Shown here: positions 1 to 7,512 of the stretch, piece after piece
Layout: every line of letters begins with the position of its first letter
Numbering within the stretch: position 1 is the stretch's first letter
Source: Anaerolineales bacterium UBA3071
Lineage (GTDB): Bacteria; Chloroflexota; Anaerolineae; UBA3071
Length of the DNA: 10,929 nucleotides
Reading direction: 5' to 3'
NCBI GenBank assembly: GCA_002366755.1
Contig: DFBV01000162.1
Span: 1-10,929, forward strand
Position numbers and translations under genes: made by a program
The notes under the pieces: model-generated
The model's database searches: none
The model's input: only the letters and a program-made list of their open reading frames with translations
Told to the model about the DNA's origin: nothing

Positions 1-1
1 G

Positions 2-256
2 CTGCTCTTCCTGGCGTTCGTGGGATTGGCGCTGATCGAGGCCTGGCGAGGGTGGCGGCGCAGCCCGGTAGGGGGACCATGGGAAGTGGGACCGCTGGCG
101 CGGGGTCTGTTGGCGGGGATGGTGGGCGTGTTGGTGCACGGTTTAGCCGCCTGGGGTCTGCTCTCCTACGGGGTATTTCCACTGTTCTGGGTATTGGTCG
201 GACTGGTGGCTTCTCGCCGCTTGGTCAACAAAGAGCCGTTGCGGAGGCGGTTATGA
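2..256 (+). CDS. C-terminal fragment of a polytopic membrane protein, O-antigen ligase/polymerase-like
   Basis: This open frame enters from the left edge and stops with TGA at 254-256, so only the last 84 codons are present. The visible part holds a hydrophobic segment (residues about 1-14), a short Arg/Trp-rich loop (EAWRGWRRSP), and a long hydrophobic stretch that could form two helices, including GLLAGMVGVLVHGLAAWG and VFPLFWVLVGLVASRR. It ends in a basic cytoplasmic-looking tail. A terminal VHGL segment followed by an LFWxLxGL helix is typical of the C-terminus of Wzy/WaaL-type O-antigen polymerases and ligases, which fits the following glycan genes. The catalytic periplasmic loop of that family lies outside the window, so the family assignment is an inference. 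Its stop codon overlaps the next start (ATGA, 253-256), which indicates translational coupling. Confidence 0.55.
   Translation: MLFLAFVGLALIEAWRGWRRSPVGGPWEVGPLARGLLAGMVGVLVHGLAAWGLLSYGVFPLFWVLVGLVASRRLVNKEPLRRRL
243..247 (+). promoter_or_regulatory. Ribosome binding site GGAGG that fixes the start of the GT-C gene
   Basis: GGAGG lies 5 nt before ATG 253 and 8 nt before ATG 256, inside the last codons of the upstream membrane-protein gene. It argues for a start at 253 (or 256) rather than at in-frame ATGs further upstream, such as 52, which would force a long overlap with the upstream gene and give a non-hydrophobic Gly/Arg-rich extension. Confidence 0.7.
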
Positions 257-2586
257 TGGTGAAGGCAACAGAGACAATTGACGACTCCACACCGTGCGAT
301 GGACATGTCATCCTAACGAGCAGATGGGCCAAAGTTGATAAGCAGTTCGCCCGCTGCCAGACTAACAACTTATCCAAGTCATTGGCTATGGCGCTTATGG
401 TCATCTGTCTCCTTTTGGCCACCGGGCTGATCCTGTACCGGCTGGGGAATGCTAGCCTCTACGGAGACGAACTGCACAGCCTGATTCGGGCCAGTGAGCC
501 AACGATCCGTGAAGTCCTCCTGAACGAGAGGGTGCGCATCCCAGCGTACGATGTATTGCTGCACTTTTACCTTCGCCTCGTCGCTCCCCAGAATGACTTC
601 CTCGTGCGTTTTCCGTCAACGGTCTTTGGTGTGATCAATGTAGCGCTGATGTACATTCTGGGGGCCACCGTCTTCGACCGTCGTTGTGGGCTGATGGGTG
701 CGTTCCTATTGACCCTATCCCACTTACACCTAGAGCTTTCACGCACGGCACGCATGTACACCTTTTTCCTCGTGTGGTGTCTGTTGATCCTCATATGCAT
801 TGTGAGGGCGGTACGCACCAAGCGCTGGCACTACTGGCTGGGTTTTACCCTAAGCTCAGCATTGAGTGTCTACAGCCACGAGTACGGCGTCATCACCACC
901 CTCTGTGCCTGCTTGTTCGCTGGCGTCAGCCTCCTTGCGCAGTGGGTGTACAAGTCCGGCAAGGCTAGGCTGGGCTTCTCACAACTCGCACTGAGTGCCA
1001 TTCTCATCGTGGTACTGATTCTGCCGCTATGGACTGTAGGTCAGGCGTATGCCCGCCGAGAAGGAGCTGACACGCGTTTATTTGCTCCCATCATTCAGTG
1101 GAACCGACAGACGGCCCGCTTCACTGCGGGGACGCTGTCTCTGGGTCGGGTGTCAGTCTATCCGTTCCTGATCGCCTTCGTGGCAGGTGTAGTGGCTTCG
1201 TGGCGTCATCGGCGCGACTGGCTACTGCTAGCCACCGTTTGGCTCGGTGTGCCCCTTTTGCTATTCTTCAACCTGCGGCTGATGAACTACTACCGTCAAC
1301 GATATTTGATGTTCCTGTTACCTGCCTCACTCTTGACTGCCGGCTGTGGCGCGGTCCATGGAGTAGAGTGGCTGAGTCAAAGGCTGGCCTACTGGCCATA
1401 TGCTCGCCGCGTTGGGTACGCCGTGATCCTTCTCTTGGCTATCGGATTGGCCCGGCCCAAGTTACAGGATATACTCAGTTATGAGGGAACGGATTGGCGG
1501 GGCGCGGGGCACTATCTGAACAGGCACGTGTGGACTGGAGACGTGGTCCTCGTTGATACTTCTGCTTTCGGCGGGTTCGATGACGCTGCACGGCCGCTCA
1601 AGTTCCTTCCTGTCTATTTTCTCGCCGACCACAAGCATTGTTTGCTAGTACGGGAGTCTGGCCTCGGCGAAGCAATAACCCCTTTGCGGGGAGAACAGCA
1701 CCGGGTATGGGGGGTTCTGCTGACCGTATACGACTCCCGCAAACCTGTACCTGAGGTGTGGAAAGCGCCTGACTTGGTCAGTTTCTGTAACATCTTGATT
1801 GTATCTCCTGATCAAAAGGTCACCACTGTCGAGGATAGCGCCGTTATTGCCCTGAAGCGCATGATTCAGCTCCAGATTCGACCCGAACCGCGAGCCGATC
1901 TGCGCGCCGCTCTGGCCGAAGTGTACCTCTTGAAAGACCGGCCGGTAGAAGCTATGGCCGAATTGCAGCAAGCATTGGCGGTCTCCCCGGACAGGGTGGC
2001 CTACCAACTTCTCCTAGCTCGCACACACAAACGGCTAGGGCACGCTGACGAGATGGACGCCGCCTATTGCCAAGTGCTACAACTCCAGCAGAACAACAAG
2101 GAGGCACTTCGCGAGCTCAAGGGAAAGAGCCTCATTGACCTTCTGCCGTCCGCAAAGGTGCGAGCACCGACAAAACCGTTTCCCCATTTCGAGGTTACCA
2201 CTTTCATCATGCCTGCGGGAAATGAGAAACAGACGATCCTGATGCATCCGCCGGCACGCATCACCTATCCACTGGATCTGCGGCAGAAGACTTCTGCTCT
2301 GTTGCGATTCAGCTTAGCGATGGACCCGGAGACGTGGGAGTGGGGAGGAGATGGGAGTACTTTCGAAGTCTGGGTGAATGATGGCGAAAAGGACACGCCC
2401 GTCTTCGGCAAGTATGTGAGCAATAGCTCAGCGGATCACAGATGGCACGATCATTTGTTGGAGCTGTCTCCATACGCTGGACGCTACATCGAGCTAAGCT
2501 TCGTAACGGGACCGGGTCCCAACAACGACTTCACAGGAGACAGAGCTGGATGGGGAGATCCGCGCCTCTGCTTGCTTCCACCCTGA
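253..2586 (+). CDS. Membrane glycosyltransferase, GT-C fold (family 39/ArnT/PMT-like), with TPR and C-terminal globular domain
   Basis: This is a 777-aa protein if ATG 253 is used. Residues 1-43 are a polar, probably cytoplasmic tail. From about residue 44 there are many hydrophobic segments up to about residue 410, as in lipid-linked-sugar glycosyltransferases of the GT-C type. The first extracytoplasmic loop carries the acidic pair D72-E73 (SLYGDELHS), the position of the conserved metal or catalytic acid motif in ArnT/PMT enzymes. A soluble domain follows. Residues about 547-615 read as tetratricopeptide repeats (LAEVYLLKDRPVEAMAELQQ, then a second degenerate unit). Residues about 650-777 look like a beta-rich module with FEVWVNDG and GWGDPRL. 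The enzyme probably transfers a sugar from a polyprenyl-phosphate donor on the outer face of the membrane; acceptor and sugar are not deducible. The gene starts in an ATGA overlap with the upstream gene. Sampled rows have lower GC than both neighbours. Confidence 0.8.
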   Translation: MMVKATETIDDSTPCDGHVILTSRWAKVDKQFARCQTNNLSKSLAMALMVICLLLATGLILYRLGNASLYGDELHSLIRASEPTIREVLLNERVRIPAYDVLLHFYLRLVAPQNDFLVRFPSTVFGVINVALMYILGATVFDRRCGLMGAFLLTLSHLHLELSRTARMYTFFLVWCLLILICIVRAVRTKRWHYWLGFTLSSALSVYSHEYGVITTLCACLFAGVSLLAQWVYKSGKARLGFSQLALSAILIVVLILPLWTVGQAYARREGADTRLFAPIIQWNRQTARFTAGTLSLGRVSVYPFLIAFVAGVVASWRHRRDWLLLATVWLGVPLLLFFNLRLMNYYRQRYLMFLLPASLLTAGCGAVHGVEWLSQRLAYWPYARRVGYAVILLLAIGLARPKLQDILSYEGTDWRGAGHYLNRHVWTGDVVLVDTSAFGGFDDAARPLKFLPVYFLADHKHCLLVRESGLGEAITPLRGEQHRVWGVLLTVYDSRKPVPEVWKAPDLVSFCNILIVSPDQKVTTVEDSAVIALKRMIQLQIRPEPRADLRAALAEVYLLKDRPVEAMAELQQALAVSPDRVAYQLLLARTHKRLGHADEMDAAYCQVLQLQQNNKEALRELKGKSLIDLLPSAKVRAPTKPFPHFEVTTFIMPAGNEKQTILMHPPARITYPLDLRQKTSALLRFSLAMDPETWEWGGDGSTFEVWVNDGEKDTPVFGKYVSNSSADHRWHDHLLELSPYAGRYIELSFVTGPGPNNDFTGDRAGWGDPRLCLLPP

Positions 2587-2670
2587 TGGAGTATACTAGA
2601 CGATAAGGACGGGGGCTCCGGTTTGCTGGCGTAACGATCCCCAACAAGACCCAAGGTACCAACCCTGAGT

Positions 2671-4365
2671 GTGGTGGTTATCAGGTTTCTTTCGCCGAGT
2701 GATCAGTTGAACAGTAAGCTTAATCTGCTCCTTGTCGGCCTCGACGGCGCGACCTTCGATATCATTGACCCCATGCTGGCGCAAGGCAAGCTGCCCAATC
2801 TGCGCCGCCTGATCGAGCGCGGCGTACGCGGCCCGCTGCGCTCCACGCTGCCGCCGGTCACCGCGCCGGCCTGGTCCACCTTCATGACCGGCGTCAACCC
2901 CGGCGGTCACGGCATCTTCCAGTGGCGCACCTACGATCCCACTACCTACACCAACGTCAACGAAAACGTTGTCACCGCAGCACGGATAGCCGGCACCACC
3001 TTCTGGGACATCCTGGGTCAGGCTGACCATCAGGCCGCGGCCATCTGCGTACCGGTGACCTATCCCCCCTGGCGGGTCAATGGTTTCCTGCTCAGCGGCT
3101 ACCCCTGCCCGGATACGAAGCGTAACTTCACTTACCCCGAAGCCTGGGGAGAGACGCTGGCACAGAGCTACAACTTCTCCGCCGACTACTTCCTCAACGC
3201 CTCCGAGGAGGAAATCCTGAGCAAGGGGCTGGCCATGCTGAAGCAGCGCACGGACATGGTACTGGAGTTGGCCCGCCAGCAGGAGTTGGACGCGCTAGTT
3301 CTGGTGCTGGGGGAGATCGACCGCGCCCAGCACGACTTCTGGCAATACCGCGATCCCCGCTTCCCACAGTACGGCTGCCAGCGAGCGCAGAAGTTCGGCG
3401 ACGCCATTGACCGGCATTACGAGGTTAGTGACACCCAGGTGGGGCGGCTGCTGGAGTTGGCTGACGATGACACGTTCATCCTCATCATGTCCGACCACGG
3501 CGGCGGGCCACATCCAACCCGCGATGTCTACCCCAACGCCTGGCTGCGGGAGATGGGATTCCTCGTACAGAAGCGAGAGCAACCCAGCCCTGTCTCGCGG
3601 CTGATCCGCCGCGGCATTGGTACTGTGCGCCGTGTACTTCCCTTTGAGGAGAGGCTCCGCCGCCTGCTTCCAGCTAGCCTGGTGCATCGCGCCCGTAGCT
3701 ACCACATGGACCTGGACATGGTGGACTGGCCCCACACTCGCGCCTACCACTTCCCCATGTACCATCCGGCCGCTGGCATCGAGATCAACGTGCGGGGCCG
3801 CCAGCCGCAGGGAGCGGTCCAGCCCGGCGCAGAGTTCGAGCGAGTGCGAAATGAGGTCATGGATGCCTTGCGCGCTGCCCGCGATCCGGAGACGGAGGAG
3901 CCGGTTGCCACCGAGATCTTCAGGCGCGAGGAGATCTACAGTGGCCCCTTCCTGGAGATTGCGCCGGACATTGTGTACATCACCGGGCCGAGACACTACG
4001 CCGAAAAGGGGCTACCCGAAATCTGGGCGCAGCCCGCGCCCCTGGCGGAGATGCGCGAGTACTTCGGCGTGCACACCATGGACGGCATCTTCATCGCCGC
4101 CGGGCCGGGAGTGCGCTCCAGTGCGGAATTGACGGGCGGTACCATCGCCGACATCGCCCCTACGGTGCTGTATGCCCTGGGCCAGACCGTGCCGCAGCAT
4201 ATGGACGGCCAAGTGCTGACCGATATCTTCGAGCCCGCTCATCTGGCTGCACACCCGCGTCGCTACGCCGAGATTGTACTGGAGCGGCAGACTGCAGCCG
4301 GGCACACTGCCCAAGAAGAGAAGGAGATGCGGGACAAGCTGCGAGGGCTGGGGTACATCACCTAG
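2671..4365 (+). CDS. Alkaline-phosphatase-superfamily phosphodiesterase (type I phosphodiesterase/nucleotide pyrophosphatase-like)
   Basis: The protein is 564 aa from GTG 2671. A TTG at 2707 gives a 552-aa form starting MNSKLNLLLVGLDGA that matches the usual short N-terminus of the family better; neither start has a good ribosome binding site, so the start is uncertain. The complete two-metal site of the NPP-like branch is visible: D25 (VGLDGATFD), the probable nucleophile T64 (PPVTAPAWSTFMTG), D217 and H221 (EIDRAQHDFW), D275-H276 (IMSDHGGG) and H468 (GVHTMDG). The 190 residues between the last two motifs contain DWPHTRAYHF and RREEIYSGPFLEIAPD, which recur in a prokaryotic subgroup of this superfamily. 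The end (LRGLGYIT) is also typical. There is no signal peptide or membrane helix, so the protein should be cytoplasmic. It probably hydrolyses a phosphodiester or pyrophosphate bond, perhaps in a nucleotide sugar or phosphorylated glycan; substrate unknown. The 84-bp gap before it shows no convincing promoter. Confidence 0.82.
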   Translation: MVVIRFLSPSDQLNSKLNLLLVGLDGATFDIIDPMLAQGKLPNLRRLIERGVRGPLRSTLPPVTAPAWSTFMTGVNPGGHGIFQWRTYDPTTYTNVNENVVTAARIAGTTFWDILGQADHQAAAICVPVTYPPWRVNGFLLSGYPCPDTKRNFTYPEAWGETLAQSYNFSADYFLNASEEEILSKGLAMLKQRTDMVLELARQQELDALVLVLGEIDRAQHDFWQYRDPRFPQYGCQRAQKFGDAIDRHYEVSDTQVGRLLELADDDTFILIMSDHGGGPHPTRDVYPNAWLREMGFLVQKREQPSPVSRLIRRGIGTVRRVLPFEERLRRLLPASLVHRARSYHMDLDMVDWPHTRAYHFPMYHPAAGIEINVRGRQPQGAVQPGAEFERVRNEVMDALRAARDPETEEPVATEIFRREEIYSGPFLEIAPDIVYITGPRHYAEKGLPEIWAQPAPLAEMREYFGVHTMDGIFIAAGPGVRSSAELTGGTIADIAPTVLYALGQTVPQHMDGQVLTDIFEPAHLAAHPRRYAEIVLERQTAAGHTAQEEKEMRDKLRGLGYIT

Positions 4366-4470
4366 ATTGCAGTGGGCGACAAAGATGCACCAGTTCATGA
4401 GAACGAAGGGGGATGGTGACCGACGTTCGGGTCGACCGCCTGATCGCACTTGTGGAGCCGGAGAGCTAGC

Positions 4471-5658
4471 ATGCCCTCGTCCAGAGTCTGGATGATCGAG
4501 CCGGTGGGCGGCCACCGGGGGATGCATTACTATGACTTCGCCTTGTGCGACGAGCTGCGCCGGGCTGGCGTGGACGTCACGCTGCTCACCTGCGACGAGA
4601 CGGCGGCCTGCGGCGCGCCTGCGGGCCTGGCGGTGCGCTATCCCTTCCAGCGCATCTTCGGCGAAGACCCCGCACCGCTGCGCGCCTGGCGCTACTGGCG
4701 AGCACTCAGCCAGATCGGTGCCAGCGCCGCACGTGAGGGTGTGCAGATTGTCCATCTGCACTACTTCCTGCTGGGACCGGCCGACTACATCTTCCTGCGC
4801 CGCCTGCGCCGTCAGGGAATCAGAATCGTCGTCACCGCTCACGACGTGATCCCCTTCAACGCGCGCTTCCACACTCGGGCGCTGTTCCAGCAACTCTACG
4901 GCCAAGCGGATGCGTTGATCGTCCATGCGGAGCAGAACCGGCGCGAGTTGGTTGCACAGTTCAAGCTCGACCCAGCACGGGTGGCCGTCATCCCCCACGG
5001 CCACTACCTGCCGTACGCGGGGGATGCGCTGCTCTCGCGGGCGGAGGCGCGAGCCAGGCTCGGTCTCGACGCCGAGCGGCCAGTGCTCCTGTTCTTCGGC
5101 CAGATCAAGCGAGTGAAGGGGCTGGACACACTGCTGCGGGCGTTGCCAGCGGTGATCGTCGCCCAGCCCGACACGCTGCTACTCATCGCCGGCGAGGTGT
5201 GGAAGGACGATTGGGGGCGCTACGAGGCGCTGATGCGTGAACTAGGATTGGCCCAACACGTGCGGGCACGCATCGCCTACATCCCCGACGAGGACGTAGC
5301 GGCTTACTATCGTGCTGCCGACGTCGTGGTACTTCCCTATCGGCGCATCTACCAAAGCGGCGTCTTGCTCATGGCCTGGTCATATGCCCGACCGGTGGTG
5401 GCCAGCAACATCGGCGGCCTGGGCGAGGTGGTGCGGCACGGCCATGCGGGGCTACTGGTACCTCCGGACGATCCCACGGCGCTAGCCGACGCCCTCAACG
5501 AACTGTTGGCCGACCCCGAGAGGGGCGAGACGATGGGCGCCGCCGGCCGTCGCCTGGTGGAGCAGGAATTCGCCTGGGACCTCATCGCCCAGCGCACCGC
5601 CGATTTGTATGCCAGTCTGCTAACATCAGGCTTGACAGCTATCTGCCATCTGCCATGA
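4471..5658 (+). CDS. Glycosyltransferase, GT4 family (GT-B fold)
   Basis: The start chosen is ATG 4471, preceded by GGAGAG at 4460-4465 with 5-nt spacing; this gives 395 aa. A TTG at 4450 would add seven residues. The N-terminal Rossmann domain opens with VWMIEPVGGHRGMHYYDFAL, where the Gly-rich turn lies in the acceptor or donor cleft. The C-terminal domain begins with LLFFGQIKRVKGLDTLL (K213 and K216 in the basic phosphate-contacting segment) and continues to VVLPYRRIYQSGVLLMAWSY and ASNIGGLGEVV. In the usual EX7E motif both acids are replaced here (I293 and M301), as in a subset of GT4 proteins with the SGVLLxA signature. Binding a nucleotide-sugar donor and extending the lipid-linked repeat unit on the cytoplasmic side is the likely role. 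The stop overlaps the next start (ATGA 5655-5658). Sugar specificity cannot be read from the sequence. Confidence 0.85.
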   Translation: MPSSRVWMIEPVGGHRGMHYYDFALCDELRRAGVDVTLLTCDETAACGAPAGLAVRYPFQRIFGEDPAPLRAWRYWRALSQIGASAAREGVQIVHLHYFLLGPADYIFLRRLRRQGIRIVVTAHDVIPFNARFHTRALFQQLYGQADALIVHAEQNRRELVAQFKLDPARVAVIPHGHYLPYAGDALLSRAEARARLGLDAERPVLLFFGQIKRVKGLDTLLRALPAVIVAQPDTLLLIAGEVWKDDWGRYEALMRELGLAQHVRARIAYIPDEDVAAYYRAADVVVLPYRRIYQSGVLLMAWSYARPVVASNIGGLGEVVRHGHAGLLVPPDDPTALADALNELLADPERGETMGAAGRRLVEQEFAWDLIAQRTADLYASLLTSGLTAICHLP

Positions 5659-6755
5659 GAATTGCTATGTTGGGCACCCGCGGGGTGCCAGCCAGCTACA
5701 GTGGATTCGAAACCTGTGTCGAGGAACTGGGCAGCCGCCTGGTGCAACGCGGCCACGAGGTCACCGTCTACTGCCGCACGCACCACGTGACCTATGCGAA
5801 ACCTACCTACAAGGGTATGCGGCTGGTTAAGCTGCCCACCGTCGCTAACAAGTACCTGGACACTATCGTCCATTCCTTCATCTCGTCGCTCCACGCCCTG
5901 ACGCAGGGGTACGATGTCGCGCTCTACTTCATCGCTGGTAATAGCCCGGTGACCTGGATCCCCCGCCTGGCCGGGCAGGTATCGGTGCTCAATGTGGATG
6001 GACTGGACTGGAAGCGGCAGAAATGGCCGACGCTGGCCAAGCGCTACATCCGCTTCGCCGAGCGTCTGGCCAAGTATCTGCCCACCGCCATCATCACCGA
6101 CTCGCGGGCTGTTCAGCGCTACTACCGGCAGGTGCACAGAACCGAGTCCACCTACATTGCCTATGGTGCCGGTGTGCCGCGCCTGCCGGCGGGCAAGCAC
6201 CTGGCTCGCTATGGACTAGAACCTGGCGGCTACGTGCTCTTCGTGGGCCGGCTGGTGCCTGAAAACTGCGCTCACCACCTGGTTGAAGCGTTCGCTGGGC
6301 TGGACACCGAGCTGAAATGTGTCATCGTGGGCGACGCGGCCTATGCCCAAGCCTACATCGCCGATCTGAGGACAAATGCTGGCCCCAACGTCATCTTCAC
6401 TGGCTACTTATTCGGCGAGGGCTACCATGAGCTGGGCTCCAACGCCTACATTTTTGTGGAGACCTCGGAGGTGGGCGGCACCCACCCGGCGCTGGTAGAA
6501 GCAATGGCCTTTGGCAGTTGCGTAGTCGCCAACGGCACCGAGGAGAACCGCGAGACCATCGGCGATGCCGGCTTCGCCTACGATGGCGCAGGGGGGGCAG
6601 AAGCGCTACGCCCGCTTCTGAAGCGGCTGTTGGACGATCCGGCATTGGTAGCCGAATACCGGCGGCGGGCAGAGGAGCGCGCCGCCGCCCTCTACGACTG
6701 GGAGGCGGTCGCCGACCGCTACGAGGAACTGTTCCGCGCTCTGTGTAGACGCTAG
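5655..6755 (+). CDS. DUF1972-type GT4 glycosyltransferase, rhamnosyltransferase-like
   Basis: The protein is 366 aa and starts at ATG 5655 within the upstream stop (ATGA). No ribosome binding site is visible, so it probably depends on translational coupling. The N-terminus MRIAMLGTRGVPASYSGFET is the signature of the DUF1972 domain found at the front of rhamnosyltransferases such as WchF/Cps2T. The C-terminal GT4 domain starts at VLFVGRLVPENCAHHLVEAF and contains E272-V-G-G-T-H-P-A-L-V-E282, the form of the donor-binding acid motif characteristic of this subgroup. It should add a sugar, often rhamnose in characterised relatives, to the growing undecaprenyl-linked repeat unit in the cytoplasm. 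It is the last gene of the first gene run. No intrinsic terminator is apparent before the promoter at 6766. Family is confident; the donor sugar is inference. Confidence 0.87.
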   Translation: MRIAMLGTRGVPASYSGFETCVEELGSRLVQRGHEVTVYCRTHHVTYAKPTYKGMRLVKLPTVANKYLDTIVHSFISSLHALTQGYDVALYFIAGNSPVTWIPRLAGQVSVLNVDGLDWKRQKWPTLAKRYIRFAERLAKYLPTAIITDSRAVQRYYRQVHRTESTYIAYGAGVPRLPAGKHLARYGLEPGGYVLFVGRLVPENCAHHLVEAFAGLDTELKCVIVGDAAYAQAYIADLRTNAGPNVIFTGYLFGEGYHELGSNAYIFVETSEVGGTHPALVEAMAFGSCVVANGTEENRETIGDAGFAYDGAGGAEALRPLLKRLLDDPALVAEYRRRAEERAAALYDWEAVADRYEELFRALCRR

Positions 6756-6765
6756 ACTCCTCAGA

Positions 6766-6794
6766 TTGCCATCACCATTCAGTCGTGGTATAAT
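6766..6794 (+). promoter_or_regulatory. Sigma-70-type promoter for the lipoprotein/sugar-phosphotransferase unit
   Basis: TTGCCA at 6766-6771, a 17-nt spacer, and TATAAT at 6789-6794 preceded by TGG form a near-consensus extended -10 promoter. Transcription would start near 6801, giving a leader of about 45 nt before GTG 6845. It begins 10 nt after the stop of the DUF1972 glycosyltransferase, so the downstream genes can be expressed independently of the upstream gene run. Confidence 0.78.
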
Positions 6795-6844
6795 GCTCGC
6801 CGTTAGTCACCACCAGCAGTGCCGGACATCACGGAGGGACAACG

Positions 6845-7495
6845 GTGCGACACAAAGTGACAAGCGCTACCCTAATCATCATCTGCCTGGGGCTCCTGAT
6901 GGCCGGGTGCGAGCCCACGCCCACGCCTATGCCTACACCCACGTCCTTGGATGATTTTGAGGCCGCAGTCCGGACCGAGATCGAAACTCAGATCGGCGAG
7001 TTCTTGGGCAGTGGCCTGCGGAACTACGAGGTGTTGGCCTCCCGTCTGCAAGGAGATGGCAACTATGGCCGGCTGGAAGCTCGCATTGTGCTGGAAGCCT
7101 GCCCACACTTCTACTATGACCTATACTACAATGCAGAATTCAAAGATGGACAGTGGGTTCTGTACAACGATGAGGACACGTTGTCAAACCTGTTCAAGCG
7201 CTGGGCGACCGCTCGCAGCGTGGCCTTGGCAGGTCAGCCCGTTGAGGTGCCCGGCAGCAAGGGACAGCGGCACGTCCATCTGATTCCAGATGCCATGCCG
7301 GACTTGCTGCAGGCGCGCTTGGATGGGCTGAGTAATCCCACCGTAGATCCGTTGGTGGGCTTCTTCATCTGCGAAGAAAAGAACATGCTCTGGGACGAGA
7401 TAGACCAAGAGATAGGCGGAAAACTGCGAGAGCTCATCCCCCAGGTAGAGCAGTCCATGGATGAGACGTTGGCCAAGCATTTCGGCCGGGAATGA
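6845..7495 (+). CDS. Small lipoprotein of unknown function
   Basis: The start is GTG 6845, with GGAGGG at 6833-6838 six nt upstream; this gives 216 aa. The N-terminus is a lipoprotein signal peptide: basic MRHK, hydrophobic core (residues 8-18), and lipobox LMAGC with the lipidated cysteine at residue 22. A Pro-Thr linker (PTPTPMPTPT) follows, of the kind that spaces a domain from the membrane. The remaining roughly 180 residues are hydrophilic and acidic, with predicted helix (DDFEAAVRTEIETQIGEFLG) and a Tyr-rich strand segment (HFYYDLYYNAEFKDGQWVLY). I recognise no family. It is the first gene after a strong promoter and lies upstream of the initiating sugar phosphotransferase, so a role in envelope glycan assembly or export is possible but is supported only by position. 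Confidence 0.8.
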   Translation: MRHKVTSATLIIICLGLLMAGCEPTPTPMPTPTSLDDFEAAVRTEIETQIGEFLGSGLRNYEVLASRLQGDGNYGRLEARIVLEACPHFYYDLYYNAEFKDGQWVLYNDEDTLSNLFKRWATARSVALAGQPVEVPGSKGQRHVHLIPDAMPDLLQARLDGLSNPTVDPLVGFFICEEKNMLWDEIDQEIGGKLRELIPQVEQSMDETLAKHFGRE

Positions 7496-7512
7496 ATAAT
7501 GAGGCAGATAGT

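Noticed and set aside
52..252. Extension of the GT-C gene upstream to ATG 52
   Set aside because: It would overlap the upstream membrane-protein gene by about 200 nt and encode a Gly/Arg-rich stretch unlike the family; GGAGG before ATG 253 and the ATGA overlap explain the start better.
2592..2597. TATACT as a -10 box for the phosphodiesterase gene
   Set aside because: No recognisable -35 box at 15-19 nt and no TGn; AGTATACT is a chance 8-bp palindrome just as easily.
3295..3996. 233-codon open frame on the minus strand
   Set aside because: It is wholly antisense to the phosphodiesterase gene across its metal-binding motifs, with no motif or ribosome binding site of its own.
4012..5004. 330-codon open frame on the minus strand
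   Set aside because: It lies antisense across the phosphodiesterase and GT4 genes, which have clear family motifs; its translation has no recognisable domain and it is a product of high GC at third positions.
5632..5637. Consensus -35 hexamer TTGACA before the DUF1972 glycosyltransferase
   Set aside because: No acceptable -10 element occurs at 15-19 nt spacing, and the gene is joined to the upstream one by an ATGA overlap.
5349..6200. 283-codon open frame on the minus strand
   Set aside because: It is antisense to the two GT4 genes; composition and motif content fit a shadow frame.
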